DNA of 19,989 nucleotides. It comes from Cyanobacteriota bacterium. GTDB lineage: Bacteria; Cyanobacteriota; Cyanobacteriia; PCC-6307; Cyanobiaceae. Under the pieces are notes generated by a model. It ran no database searches. It was given only the letters and a program-made list of their open reading frames with translations, and was not told the origin of the DNA. The translations under genes were made by a program, and so were the position numbers. The stretch spans positions 1 through 19,989 of the forward strand of contig JAPLIF010000289.1 in the NCBI GenBank assembly GCA_026389255.1, given 5' to 3'. Shown in pieces: positions 7,065 through 15,917 of this stretch (position 1 is the first letter of the stretch; the number at the start of each line of letters is the position of its first letter).

Positions 7065-9131
7065 TTAGTGGTGTTTGAGCTCTGCGGGTTGGCTTCCCTT
7101 CAGCCGGTGCAGAAAGGCCACGAAGTCATCCATCACGGTGACAGCCCCATAGGCCGAGAGGTGATCACCATCGCTATAGAGGAGGTAGCCGTGGCGCTGA
7201 CGCGGACAGGGGCCCTTGGTGGGACACAGGGCGTCGGCGGGGTTATAGAGAACCACATTGGGGTGGCTGGCCAGCAGGCCCGTCAGTTGCTGGCGCAGGT
7301 AGGCGTTAAAGCGATCAAGCCCCTGGCGATCCACTCCCTGGCAATCGGTCGGCAGCACCGGGCGGAACCACTGGGGCCGGCATGTTTCCATCGGCACGCC
7401 GCTGCCGAATTCCGGGGTGGGTAAAAACAAGACAAAACGGGTGTGGGGGTGGAGATCGGCCAGACGGCCCACCTGCTCGGCCCAGGTGGCCAGTGCCGCC
7501 TCGCGGCGGACCGGCTCGTTGGTTTGGGGAGAAAAGTGTTGGCTGCGCTTGAGAGATTCCTCAGCCAGATAGCCAGGATCGAAATAAAGGGGGGAACGGG
7601 ATGACAGCACCACAACCCCCTGGTTCCCCTTGGGCAGGCCCGGTTCCTGGGCCAGGGCCTGCCAACGCTGTTCCGCCGCCTGGGCATAGGCCATGGCCTG
7701 CTCTTCGTTGACACCCGTTGTGGCATTTGTGTAGAAGACAGGCGGATAGGGAACCCCAATCACCGCGGCCTCGCCGTAGCCCATTCCATAGCGTCCACAG
7801 AGGTGATCCGCAGCGGCGGTGAAATGGTGCGCATGGCTATCTCCCACCATCAACAAACGGAAATGGCCAGGGCTGGAACAGTCAGAACCGCTTGGGGTGG
7901 CTGCCAAACTGAATTCGGCCGACTGGGGGTTGCCGCGATACAGAAGGGTGGGACCCTTGCGGGCCAGGCCCTGCAAGCCAACGGTGCCCAGAGCCGCCAG
8001 GGCTAAACCGCTGGCCACCACCCGCCATCGCTGGGGCCACCAAAGGGTCCGGCGGCAGGGACATTCAACGAAACGCCAGGACAAATAGGCCAGCAGAACG
8101 ATGAGCAGAGCCTGTAACGGCATGGTCCAGGGCTGGAGCCCGATGGTCCAACGGCTGAGGGACAACACGCTCCAATGCCAGAGATAGAGCGAATAGGAGA
8201 ACAGTCCGACAACCACCACCGGCGGCCAGCTGAGCCAACCATGGGCCGCGGTGGATGGACGCAAGCAGCCCAAGAGCAGGGCGGTGATCGCGACACTGCT
8301 GACCACGGGCAGCAAGCCGAAATCCAGGGGGGCTGCCATCAGGACCCCCAGGCCAAGCAGGAGGGGCAGGGGGGGCAGGGGCCAGCGGGCCTGGTCAGCC
8401 TCGAGATCGTCGGACGCTGCTGCCTCTGTGTTTTCGCTTTGAGGGGAGCGACGCTGCAGCAGTAAAAACACCAGGCACCCCACGCCCAGCTCCCAGAATC
8501 GCGAGGGAAGCAGGTAGTAGGCAGCCGGAAAATCAACCCCAAGCCGTTGGCCAAACACCACCAGGGAAAGAACACTCAGGGGCAGCAGCAAGAGCACCAG
8601 ACGCCGACTTCCAGCGGCGCCGTTGCGGGCGAAACCGCTGAACCAAACCAGCAGCGGAAAAAGAAGGTAAAATTGTTCTTCAACCCCCAAAGACCAGGTA
8701 TGTGCAAAGGGGTTCAAGGCGGCGGCAGGCCGGAAATAATCCACCGCTAATCGGTATAGGGTGATGTTGCTGAAACCGAATAGCGAACGCCAGCCCACAC
8801 CCAACATCTGACCAGGGTCGTAGGAGACCAAAGTCAGTAAAAACGCCGTGATGCCAACGCATAACAGCAGGGCGGGCAACAGGCGCCGGACACGGCGGGA
8901 GTAGAAACCCAGCATCAGATCCCCCAGACCCGCCGCGGGCCGGCGGGCCAGGGAGGCCGTGATCACAAACCCAGAGATGACGAAAAAGACATCCACCCCT
9001 AGATAACCGCCCGGCAGCCAACGTTCCGAGAAGTGGTTCAGGATCACGCCGACCACGGCAACGGCGCGCAATCCGTCGATTTCAGGCCGATAGGCGGCAT
9101 TGCGATGGGCCGGGCCAGGGGATTGACTCAC
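7065..9131 (-). CDS. OafA-type membrane O-acyltransferase with C-terminal SGNH domain
   Basis: 688 residues from a GTG at 9129-9131. Residues about 15-380 form an acyltransferase family 3 membrane domain: YRPEIDGLRAVAVVGVILNH with the catalytic His33, then GGYLGVDVFFVISGFVIT, FYSRRVRRLLPAL, HTWSLGVEEQFYLLFPL and SYSLYLWHWSVL. About ten membrane helices are visible. Residues about 400-688 form a soluble SGNH domain with the GDSH motif (nucleophile Ser432) and a C-terminal DGDHLS (Asp654, His657) completing the triad. Such proteins move acetyl groups across the membrane and attach them to polysaccharides such as lipopolysaccharide O-antigen or exopolysaccharide; the substrate here is not indicated. 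The gene lies between the helicase and amt genes on the same strand with gaps of 83 and 78 bases. No glycan-synthesis genes are adjacent. Confidence 0.9.
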   Translation of the reverse strand: MSQSPGPAHRNAAYRPEIDGLRAVAVVGVILNHFSERWLPGGYLGVDVFFVISGFVITASLARRPAAGLGDLMLGFYSRRVRRLLPALLLCVGITAFLLTLVSYDPGQMLGVGWRSLFGFSNITLYRLAVDYFRPAAALNPFAHTWSLGVEEQFYLLFPLLVWFSGFARNGAAGSRRLVLLLLPLSVLSLVVFGQRLGVDFPAAYYLLPSRFWELGVGCLVFLLLQRRSPQSENTEAAASDDLEADQARWPLPPLPLLLGLGVLMAAPLDFGLLPVVSSVAITALLLGCLRPSTAAHGWLSWPPVVVVGLFSYSLYLWHWSVLSLSRWTIGLQPWTMPLQALLIVLLAYLSWRFVECPCRRTLWWPQRWRVVASGLALAALGTVGLQGLARKGPTLLYRGNPQSAEFSLAATPSGSDCSSPGHFRLLMVGDSHAHHFTAAADHLCGRYGMGYGEAAVIGVPYPPVFYTNATTGVNEEQAMAYAQAAEQRWQALAQEPGLPKGNQGVVVLSSRSPLYFDPGYLAEESLKRSQHFSPQTNEPVRREAALATWAEQVGRLADLHPHTRFVLFLPTPEFGSGVPMETCRPQWFRPVLPTDCQGVDRQGLDRFNAYLRQQLTGLLASHPNVVLYNPADALCPTKGPCPRQRHGYLLYSDGDHLSAYGAVTVMDDFVAFLHRLKGSQPAELKHH

Positions 9132-9183
9132 GTAATCCCACCCTCAATTGCCTTTCGCCGCAGGACGTTAGCAGGGTTCGACC

Positions 9184-9205
9184 AAAGGGGGAGGCGGCCC
9201 CCTCT
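9184..9205 (-). terminator. Possible terminator hairpin after the helicase gene
   Basis: On the minus strand AGAGGGGG and CCCCCTTT can pair (five G-C pairs plus A-T and G-T pairs) around a 6-base loop, 10 bases after the helicase stop codon. The T-run is only three bases, so termination is likely partial at best. The acyltransferase gene starts 53 bases further on. Confidence 0.35.
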
Positions 9206-9214
9206 GGGGCAGGC

Positions 9215-11945
9215 TCAATCCGGGGCCCCAACCTCAGCCGCAGAAGCTTCAGGGGCCGATGCCGCCGCCACCAGGTCCTCGATTTCGCACACCGGGAAGC
9301 GGTTGATGGCCTTCAGTGCCTTGCGGGCATGACGGCGCAGCTGTTCGCTGATGGCTTCGCAGTAGGGAATCTGGGCCAGCAGATCCACGGTGCGCCGCAT
9401 GACCCGTACCACATCCCCCTCATCGAGAGAGGTATTGGCGATCAGGTCACGCCAGGGGGTACCCCGGGCCCAGGCGGCGACCAGGCCCGTCAATTCAGGC
9501 TCCCACCAGACAGGCACCACCACCTGGCCCCGCTCCTGCTCCCGCTCCAGGGCTCGCCGCAAGGGGCGGAGGTCATGGAGGGCCTCCTCGGCCGGTTTAG
9601 GCGGCTCAAATCCACACCACAGATCAGGGCGATTCACCTCGGTGGAGATGGCCTCCAAGACCGCCGCCAAATCGGCAGGTTCCAGTTCATCGAGATGGCC
9701 ACTCATCAGGGCCAGACCCAACCAGAGCTCGTTGTCACCCCGCAGGGCCGCCACGGTCCGGCCCACTTCGGTGGGTTCAAGACCCTCGGCACCATCGAGG
9801 GCACCGAAGTGACGCAGGATGTTGATTAAGGAGAGAAAGGTCTCCCAGTGGCGGTTGGAGCGGAAATGAAGCAGTTGCTGGCGCTCGGCCACCTCAGCCT
9901 CGATCTCTTCCATGCGCCGCAATTGCTTTTTGAGCTGTTTGCGGTCACCCCAACCGTGGGCGGGATGGAGTTGCAATTCATCCTCCAGCTGGCGCACCTG
10001 CTCCGCCTGTTGCAGCACCTCGCCGGCCAGGTCGTAGTGGGGGGTGACCATGTCATGGCGCCGGGCCATGGAAGCCACGGCCAGGGCCAGGCCCTCACTG
10101 GCCTGGTCCCCATGGCGCAGTTCGCCACTGCGCTGCAGATCGGGAGGCTGGAGTTGGCTCACCTGGAGGCAACTGAGCTCGGCATGCAAGGCCACAACAG
10201 CACTGCAGGGCAACAGGATCCAGACGTTGTCGTCGGTGAGGCACAGCAGCCAGGGAAACTGGCCCCCACCCGGCACCTTGGCGACGATGACCGCCGGAGT
10301 GACGCGGCCGCGCAATTGGGGGGACCGCAAACTGACCAGGGACCCCTCGCTGGCGAACTGCAAGGCCAGGGTGAGTTCGTGGGCCAGGGTTTCTTCGGCC
10401 TGCTGCTGCAGGATGCGCAACAGGCGGCGCTCTTCACGCAGGTGGCCGCTGTGCTTTTCGTAGTCCTCAAACTGGTCCCAGGGCACATCTCCGCCACTGG
10501 CCTCAAGGCTGGCGAGCTGGAGCCGTAGCTCACCGATGCGCGCCTCGTCTTCCGCCAGGTCCAGGGTGGCGAGGTTGGGGCCAATGCTGCGCTCGACCAA
10601 TTCCTTGGCCTTGGGAAGGTCGTAGCGCTGTAACAGGTTCAGCACCATGCCGTAGCTCGGGGTGAACTGGCTCACCAGCGGATCAGCGGGGCTGGTGGCC
10701 AGTTCACCGGCCTCCCGCACTCCTTCAAAGCGGCTTTGCACCGTGACGACATAGCCCTGGTCGTCGAGACCACGGCGGCCGGCGCGACCCGCCATCTGCA
10801 GGAATTCACTGCCCATCAAGGGCCGATGGCCCCGCTCCGTGCGTTTGGAAAGGGCCGAGATCACAGTGGTGCGGGCGGGCATGTTGATGCCAGCCGCCAG
10901 AGTTTCATTGGCGAAAACCACCTTGACCAGGGCCTGCTGGAACAACTCCTCAATCAATTCTTTCCAGGCGGGCAAAACACCGGCGTGGTGGGACGCGATG
11001 CCGCGCAGCAAGGCATCGGCGTGGTCGCCATCGCGAACCGCATCGGGGGTGGCGGCCACGTAGGCATCGAGGCGCGTGCGAATCAAGGCCTGCTCGGCCG
11101 GATTAACCAGACAAAGCTTGCCGAGATCCCTGAGGGCCCGGTCGCAGGAGCGACGACTGAAGATGAAATAGATGGCGGGCAGCATGTCCCGCTGGGCCAT
11201 TTGCGCCACCACAAAGCCGATGGGCGGCGCCTCCGGCTGGGGCGGGCGCGGTTCGCGGGGGCCCTTGCGGCGCGTGGTTTTTGGAGGCCGCCAGACCTTG
11301 CAATTGGGATGGAGCCCGGTGCCGGCCTCATTGAGCAGGGGGTGCAATCCCTTGGCGCTGCAAAAACTGAAATCGAGGGGCACCGGGCGGTGGTCGCTGA
11401 GCACCAACCGGGTCGGGCCATGCACCCGTTCGATCCAATCGGTGAGCTGCCCGGCATTGGCCACGGTGGCCGACAGGGCCACCAGTTGGATGGGGGGCGG
11501 ACAGTGGATGATCGATTCCTCCCAGACGGTGCCGCGCTGGGAATCATTCATGTAGTGGCACTCATCGAGCACCACGGCTTCGACATCGGCTAGAGGGTCA
11601 TCATCGGGGTGATCAATCTCCGCGTACAGCATGTTGCGAAAGATTTCCGTGGTCATCACCACGATCCCGGCTTCGCGATTGACGCTGAGATCACCGGTAA
11701 GGAGGCCAACATTTTCGGCACCAACTTTTGCCATGGGCCAGGGCCCGGTAGATGGCGTACTCGCCCACCAGGGTCTTCCCCGAACCCGTGGGGGCACTGA
11801 CCACCACCGAATGGCCGATGTTTAGGGCGTCGATCGCCTCCAGCTGGAAGGGATCAAGCGCAAAAGGAAACAACTGCTCCAACGGCGGCACCACTGCCGG
11901 CATGGCTAGGGGCGCCTCTCTGCCGTCAGGGGATGGGTTGGGCAT
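9215..11945 (-). pseudogene. Ski2/Mtr4-like DEAD/DEAH-box (DECH) RNA helicase gene, broken by an internal deletion
   Basis: The gene is in two frames. The N-terminal part starts at the ATG at 11943-11945 and carries LFPFALDPFQLEAIDALN and Walker A (SAPTGSGKTLVGEYAI, residues 50-65), reaching HGK at 71-73. The rest continues in another frame from VGAENVGLLTGDLSVNREAG near 11730 to the stop at 9215-9217. It holds VVMTTEIFRNMLY, the DECH box at 11555-11566, the SAT motif (ALSATVAN), QMAGRAGRRG (motif VI) and a long C-terminal domain. Between HGK and GAENV, relatives have about 22 residues with motif Ia (TTPLKALSNQK), and these are absent. The total length (2731 bases) needs a deletion of 3n+2 bases to restore one frame; about 65 fits, giving a 931-residue protein. 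As read, the product would be a short N-terminal stub. No other stops have accumulated. Confidence 0.85.
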
Positions 11946-11984
11946 TTGCCAATCCTATGGGGGCGGCGGCCCCTGGGGATGGTC

Positions 11985-12785
11985 TTAAAACGGGAGCGGC
12001 ATTTCCGTATCGGCCAGCGGGGGCGCACAATCCGCCACCCGCTGGGCCACCACAGGCCCCACCACCACGATGGAGGGGGAAGCGAACCCCTGGGCTTCCA
12101 CCTGATCGGCCAGATCCGCCAGGGTGGCCACCAGCAAGCGCTGGCCCAGCACCGTGCCCTGCTGGATCACCGCGGCCGGGGTGGCGGGATCCAGGCCACC
12201 GGCCGCCAGTTCCAGGCAGATATGGCGCAAATTGTGGAGGCCCATGTAGATAACTAACCCATCGCTGCTGCGGGCCAAGCCCTGCCAGTCGACGCCCGAG
12301 CGGCCCTTGTCGATTTCCTCGTGGCCGGTCACGAAGGTGACGCTGGAACCGGCCCGCCGGTGGGTGACCGGGATGCCGGCATAGGCCGGAGCGGCAATCC
12401 CGGCCGTAACACCAGGCACCACCTGAACGGGGACCCCGCGGGAGGCCAGATAGGCGGCTTCCTCGCCACCACGGCCAAACAGAAAGGGATCCCCCCCCTT
12501 GAGACGCACCACGGTGCGATGGCGACCGGCCAGCTCTAGAAGCACCGCATTGGTGGTGGGCTGGGGCACGGAATGGTGGCCGCGGCGCTTGCCGACAAAA
12601 TGCCGCTCGCAGTCCGGTCGAACAAGATCGAGCAGGGCCTTGGGCACGAGGGAGTCATGCACCAGGGCATCGCACTCGCGCAGGAGACGATGGGCCTTCA
12701 AGGTGAGCAGTTCCGGATCCCCGGGCCCGGCCCCGACGAGATAGACGGTTCCCAGCCCGTCCAGCGCTGGCCCCTCGCCACTCAT
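11985..12785 (-). CDS. cobA: Uroporphyrinogen-III C-methyltransferase
   Basis: SUMT transfers two methyl groups from S-adenosylmethionine to uroporphyrinogen III, giving precorrin-2, the branch to siroheme and cobalamin. It is a single-domain cytoplasmic enzyme of 266 residues, close to the usual length. Motifs seen are VYLVGAGPGDPELLTLKA at 14-31, VHDSLVP, RLKGGDPFLFGRGGEEA at 94-110, VVPGVTAGIAAPAYAGIPVTHR, VTGHE and YMGLHNLRHI. The CysG-type dehydrogenase/ferrochelatase domain is absent, so oxidation and iron insertion need other proteins; the adjacent CbiX-type gene is the evident candidate for chelation. Its ATG overlaps the stop of the chelatase gene (ATGA, 12782-12785), so it is the third cistron of nirA-chelatase-cobA. 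The helicase gene begins 39 bases downstream. Confidence 0.95.
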   Translation of the reverse strand: MSGEGPALDGLGTVYLVGAGPGDPELLTLKAHRLLRECDALVHDSLVPKALLDLVRPDCERHFVGKRRGHHSVPQPTTNAVLLELAGRHRTVVRLKGGDPFLFGRGGEEAAYLASRGVPVQVVPGVTAGIAAPAYAGIPVTHRRAGSSVTFVTGHEEIDKGRSGVDWQGLARSSDGLVIYMGLHNLRHICLELAAGGLDPATPAAVIQQGTVLGQRLLVATLADLADQVEAQGFASPSIVVVGPVVAQRVADCAPPLADTEMPLPF

Positions 12786-14176
12786 GGCAGCACCTCCAGG
12801 GCCTGGAGCAGCCCCTGCCGCAAGGCCGTTCGGGCCAGCAACGGTGCTGCGGCCGCCTCACCCAGCAGGGGAACCAGGGACTCGCTCAAGCGACTGGATC
12901 CGAGGGAGAGGGGGATGAGTCCCCCCCGGTGGTCCCCAGCCAGGGTCGCAAGGTCGCCATGGGACACAGGAGTCTGGATACAGGCCGCACCGGTCACCCG
13001 CTCAAGATGGGCAAGGTAACGGACGGCCAACTTGCCGGCAATGGGGTGATGGAGCAACCGGGGTCGCCCGCCATCCCCAGCCCCCTCGGCCACCTCTGAC
13101 GCCAGGGCCCGCTGCCAGCAGGGCCACGCCCCCAGAAAGGGCAGGACCCGCAGCGGCCCCTGCCGGCGCAAGGCGGTCGCCATCGCCGGCACGTCGTGGC
13201 GCACGTGGCCTCCGGGCAGCAGAAACAGGGGGATCAGCGACAGGGGATCGCCCAGGGGCTCCGGGGCAAGGGGGCTCGGATCGGTGAGGGCCCGCAGCCG
13301 CACTGGAGCCCCACGGCGCTGCTCCAGCTCCGCGGCCAGGGAGCGAAAGTCGGGGGGAATGAAGCCATCGGCCCGCCCATGCACCAGCAGCAGCAGGGTG
13401 CTGGCGGGAAGGGCCCGCAGCCTGCGCTGCAACCGTTCGGCCACAGAGGCCTCCAGGGATGAGCGGCTCAGCAGAATCAACGGGGAACGGGCGTCGGGCA
13501 ACCGGGCCAGGGCATCGACCGCGGCGCCCGCCAGCAGGGGATCCAGGTCACTGGCCAACGTGATCAGGGTGCTGCGCAGGGCCGGCATGGGCCAGGCACT
13601 CAAACCAAGGCTCAGCCCCTCCAAAGCGGCTTGCCGCACCTGGCGGGGACCCGGCTGCAATGCCAGCCGTTGCAACAACAGAAAATCCCTGGCCTGCCGC
13701 TGATACCCCAGCAGGGGCAGCAGGAGCGCCTGGCAAGCGGGATCCGCCCGCCCTTCGCCTCCCCCAGCCAGGAGCTCGCCTAACAAGTCCGCTACCGCCC
13801 TGTCGCGCACGCGGCCCACCAGGTTGGGTAGGGCTGGGGTGCGATCGGGGCTCTGCCACCAGAAACGCAGCAATCGCACGGCGGCATCGGCGTCGAGCTG
13901 GTCCGCCAGCACCGCCAGCAGATCGGACTCCGGCGCGAGCTGACCGACTTCGATGGCCCGCAGCCAGGGTTCCAAGACCAGGGGTCCCTGGCGCCGCAAG
14001 GCCAGCAGCCAGGACCAGCGATCGGCATGGCCGGGAGCCGGCAGGGTGCCGGGGTCGGGTTTAAAGGGGAGTTCGGCGGCTGAAGATGGCACCGGAACGG
14101 GGCTGGACCCAAGACTTCTCACCATGACAGCCGGTTGTCGAACCATTGGGGAAGCCAGGGGGAAAGACGATCTCAC
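12782..14176 (-). CDS. CbiX/SirB-type sirohydrochlorin chelatase with long helical N-terminal extension
   Basis: 464 residues from the GTG at 14174-14176, which overlaps the nirA stop (GTGA). An ATG at 14144-14146 is an alternative start. Residues about 50-255 are helical, Leu/Ala/Arg-rich and repeat-like (RQVRQAALEGLSLGL, LLAGAAVDALARLPDARSP), resembling HEAT-type repeats. Residues about 258-464 match the CbiX/SirB chelatase family: LLLLVHGRADGF with His266 and PLFLLPGGHVRHDVPAMA with His324, the two metal-binding histidines, and later LLHHPIAGKL. The family inserts Fe or Co into sirohydrochlorin. Position between nirA, which needs siroheme, and cobA, which makes the precursor, argues strongly for iron insertion. 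Single-domain SirB is about 120-150 residues and long CbiX about 300, so the N-terminal region is extra. Its role could be docking to NirA or CobA; that is inference. Confidence 0.82.
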   Translation of the reverse strand: MRSSFPLASPMVRQPAVMVRSLGSSPVPVPSSAAELPFKPDPGTLPAPGHADRWSWLLALRRQGPLVLEPWLRAIEVGQLAPESDLLAVLADQLDADAAVRLLRFWWQSPDRTPALPNLVGRVRDRAVADLLGELLAGGGEGRADPACQALLLPLLGYQRQARDFLLLQRLALQPGPRQVRQAALEGLSLGLSAWPMPALRSTLITLASDLDPLLAGAAVDALARLPDARSPLILLSRSSLEASVAERLQRRLRALPASTLLLLVHGRADGFIPPDFRSLAAELEQRRGAPVRLRALTDPSPLAPEPLGDPLSLIPLFLLPGGHVRHDVPAMATALRRQGPLRVLPFLGAWPCWQRALASEVAEGAGDGGRPRLLHHPIAGKLAVRYLAHLERVTGAACIQTPVSHGDLATLAGDHRGGLIPLSLGSSRLSESLVPLLGEAAAAPLLARTALRQGLLQALEVLP

Positions 14177-15759
14177 GCCGAACCGTTGCGGCGGCTGGCC
14201 CCGAAATGCTCCACCAACAGAGTCTCGAGCACATCCGGCAGCTCGCTAAGGGGAACGGCCTTTTCATGCAAGACCGCCAACTGGGGATCGTCGGCCATGG
14301 AGCCCCCCAGGAAGATCTTGACGGCTTCCACCATCTGACCGTCTTGACGGGCTTTGGCCCCCATCAATCCGATCTGGCCCATATAGGGCTGGCCGCAGGC
14401 ATTGGGGCAGCCGGTCCAGTGGTTACGCACCGACTCGGGCAGCACCAAGCGTTGTTCCAGCTCGGCCAGCACCGCCAAGGCCGTGCTTTTGGTCGGGATC
14501 AGGGCCAGGCCGCAGTAGTGATTGCCCGTACAACTGACGGCTTCGGCCACCAGCGGTCCTGGATCACTCGGAAAACGCTGCAGCAAGGGCTCCGCCAGCA
14601 GGGCCTGGGCCCGCTGGCTGGGGACATCAACAATCAGAACGTTCTGACTCTCGGTGAAGCGGAGTTCACCATTGCCATAGCCACGGGCCAGGCCAACCAA
14701 CGCGTACAAGGCAGCGCTGTCGAGCCGACCCATGGGCACGTTCAGGCCCACCCAACACAGCTCTGGTTGTTTCTGGGGATAAACGCCACAGAGATCCCGC
14801 GGGGCCCGTGACACCAGATGGGAGCCGTCATGCAGGACCCCATCCCCAGGGCCAGCCCCCAAGGCCCGCCAGGTCTCCACCACCTCGGCCCGATAGGCAT
14901 CCAGGCCCAGGGCCTCAATCAGGTACATCACACGGCTCCTGGTGCGGGTCGTGCGATCCCCACTCCGCTCGTAATGGCGCAGCACGGCCAGGGTGAACAG
15001 CGGCAACTGCTCGGCGCGCAACCAAAGGCCCAGGGGAATCGCCAACTCATTGCGTTGGGCCGAAAAAAAGCCCCCCACCATGACGGTAAAACCGAGTTCG
15101 CCCTTGTAAAAAGCCGGCAGGAAAGCCAGGTCGTTATGGAGCAGAAAGCTGTCGGGGGCACCAGCCACCGCCACGTTGAACTTGCGGGGCAGGTTGCGGG
15201 GCCCATCGGGGCCCAGCAAAATGGCCTGGATGGCCTCAACGATTGGACGAGTGTCCACGAATTCGTCCGGATCGATGCCGGCGAGGGGATTGCCCGTAAT
15301 GTTGCGGGGGTTGTCGTGGCCCGACTGGCGGCTGGTCAGACCCACCCGCTCCAGGCACTCCATCAAGGGCGCCATGTCCTCCAGCAGGAGACCGCGCAAC
15401 TGAAGGTTCTGACGGGTGGTGATGTCGGCACTGCCATGGTCGCCACAGCGATCAACCACCTCCGCAAGCACCTCCAGCTGATCGGCGCGGATGACGCCAT
15501 TGGGCAGCCGCAGCCGCACCATGAATCGGCCGGGGGTGACCGGACGAAAAAAGATCCCCAACCACTTGAGATGGATGGTGAGGGTTGCCTCATCCAGGGA
15601 TTCCCAGCCCATGCGGCCGAGTTCATCCAGGCGCGATGCAAGATCGAGGCCGCAAAAGCTGGACTTCGCCAGCTCCAATTTCGTCAACCTGGGCGCAGCA
15701 GTACCAAGAGGGGGTTCGCCTGCCGCACCATGGAAGGCCGCTGCTTCGGATACGGACAT
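14173..15759 (-). CDS. nirA: Ferredoxin-nitrite reductase
   Basis: NirA reduces nitrite to ammonium with six electrons from ferredoxin, using siroheme and a [4Fe-4S] cluster. It has 528 residues from the ATG at 15757-15759, the normal length for cyanobacterial NirA without a C-terminal ferredoxin domain. This start is preferred because an upstream in-frame extension (to about 15924) is unconserved and would run through the promoter. Seen are FFRPVTPGRFMVRLRLPNG at 70-88, the siroheme-binding region DITTRQNLQLRG at 112-123, RKFNVAVAGAPDS, and the cluster ligands Cys410 and Cys416 (CTGNHYC) and Cys451 and Cys455 (CPNAC). All four cysteines are present, so the enzyme should be active. It is the first gene of nirA-chelatase-cobA and is divergent from the TrpD2-like gene and narM. 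Confidence 0.96.
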   Translation of the reverse strand: MSVSEAAAFHGAAGEPPLGTAAPRLTKLELAKSSFCGLDLASRLDELGRMGWESLDEATLTIHLKWLGIFFRPVTPGRFMVRLRLPNGVIRADQLEVLAEVVDRCGDHGSADITTRQNLQLRGLLLEDMAPLMECLERVGLTSRQSGHDNPRNITGNPLAGIDPDEFVDTRPIVEAIQAILLGPDGPRNLPRKFNVAVAGAPDSFLLHNDLAFLPAFYKGELGFTVMVGGFFSAQRNELAIPLGLWLRAEQLPLFTLAVLRHYERSGDRTTRTRSRVMYLIEALGLDAYRAEVVETWRALGAGPGDGVLHDGSHLVSRAPRDLCGVYPQKQPELCWVGLNVPMGRLDSAALYALVGLARGYGNGELRFTESQNVLIVDVPSQRAQALLAEPLLQRFPSDPGPLVAEAVSCTGNHYCGLALIPTKSTALAVLAELEQRLVLPESVRNHWTGCPNACGQPYMGQIGLMGAKARQDGQMVEAVKIFLGGSMADDPQLAVLHEKAVPLSELPDVLETLLVEHFGASRRNGSA

Positions 15760-15850
15760 GTCCGGAATCGGGGGGAAGGGGTGGTGATCAAAACCACACC
15801 GAGGCTCAGACCTTGGTCTGGAACCCGAAACCACTACCGCTCTCAATGAC

Positions 15851-15894
15851 ATTATGACCACCACGGCCGGATCTCCCCCTGTTGCAACCGCTAC
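15851..15894 (-). promoter_or_regulatory. NtcA-type promoter of nirA (box plus -10)
   Basis: On the minus strand GTA-GCGGTTGC-AAC (15881-15894) matches GTA-N8-TAC with one mismatch. The sequence CATAAT (15851-15856) follows 24 bases later as a -10, close to the 22-23 base spacing of NtcA-activated promoters. The predicted transcript start is about 85 bases before the nirA ATG. nirA promoters in cyanobacteria are classic NtcA targets. The element also sits just upstream of the divergent TrpD2-like gene on the other strand. DNA binding is inferred from the sequence only. Confidence 0.55.
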
Positions 15895-15917
15895 AGAATC
15901 CAGCGATAGATTCTCCC

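Noticed and set aside
10736..11593. Plus-strand open frame (285 codons) opposite the helicase
   Set aside because: It is antisense to helicase motifs, including the DECH box, and has low-complexity composition, so it is a reading-frame shadow.
11720..11740. Programmed ribosomal frameshift at the AAAAG run in the helicase gene
   Set aside because: A slip could change the frame but cannot supply the missing motif Ia residues, so a deletion is the better explanation.
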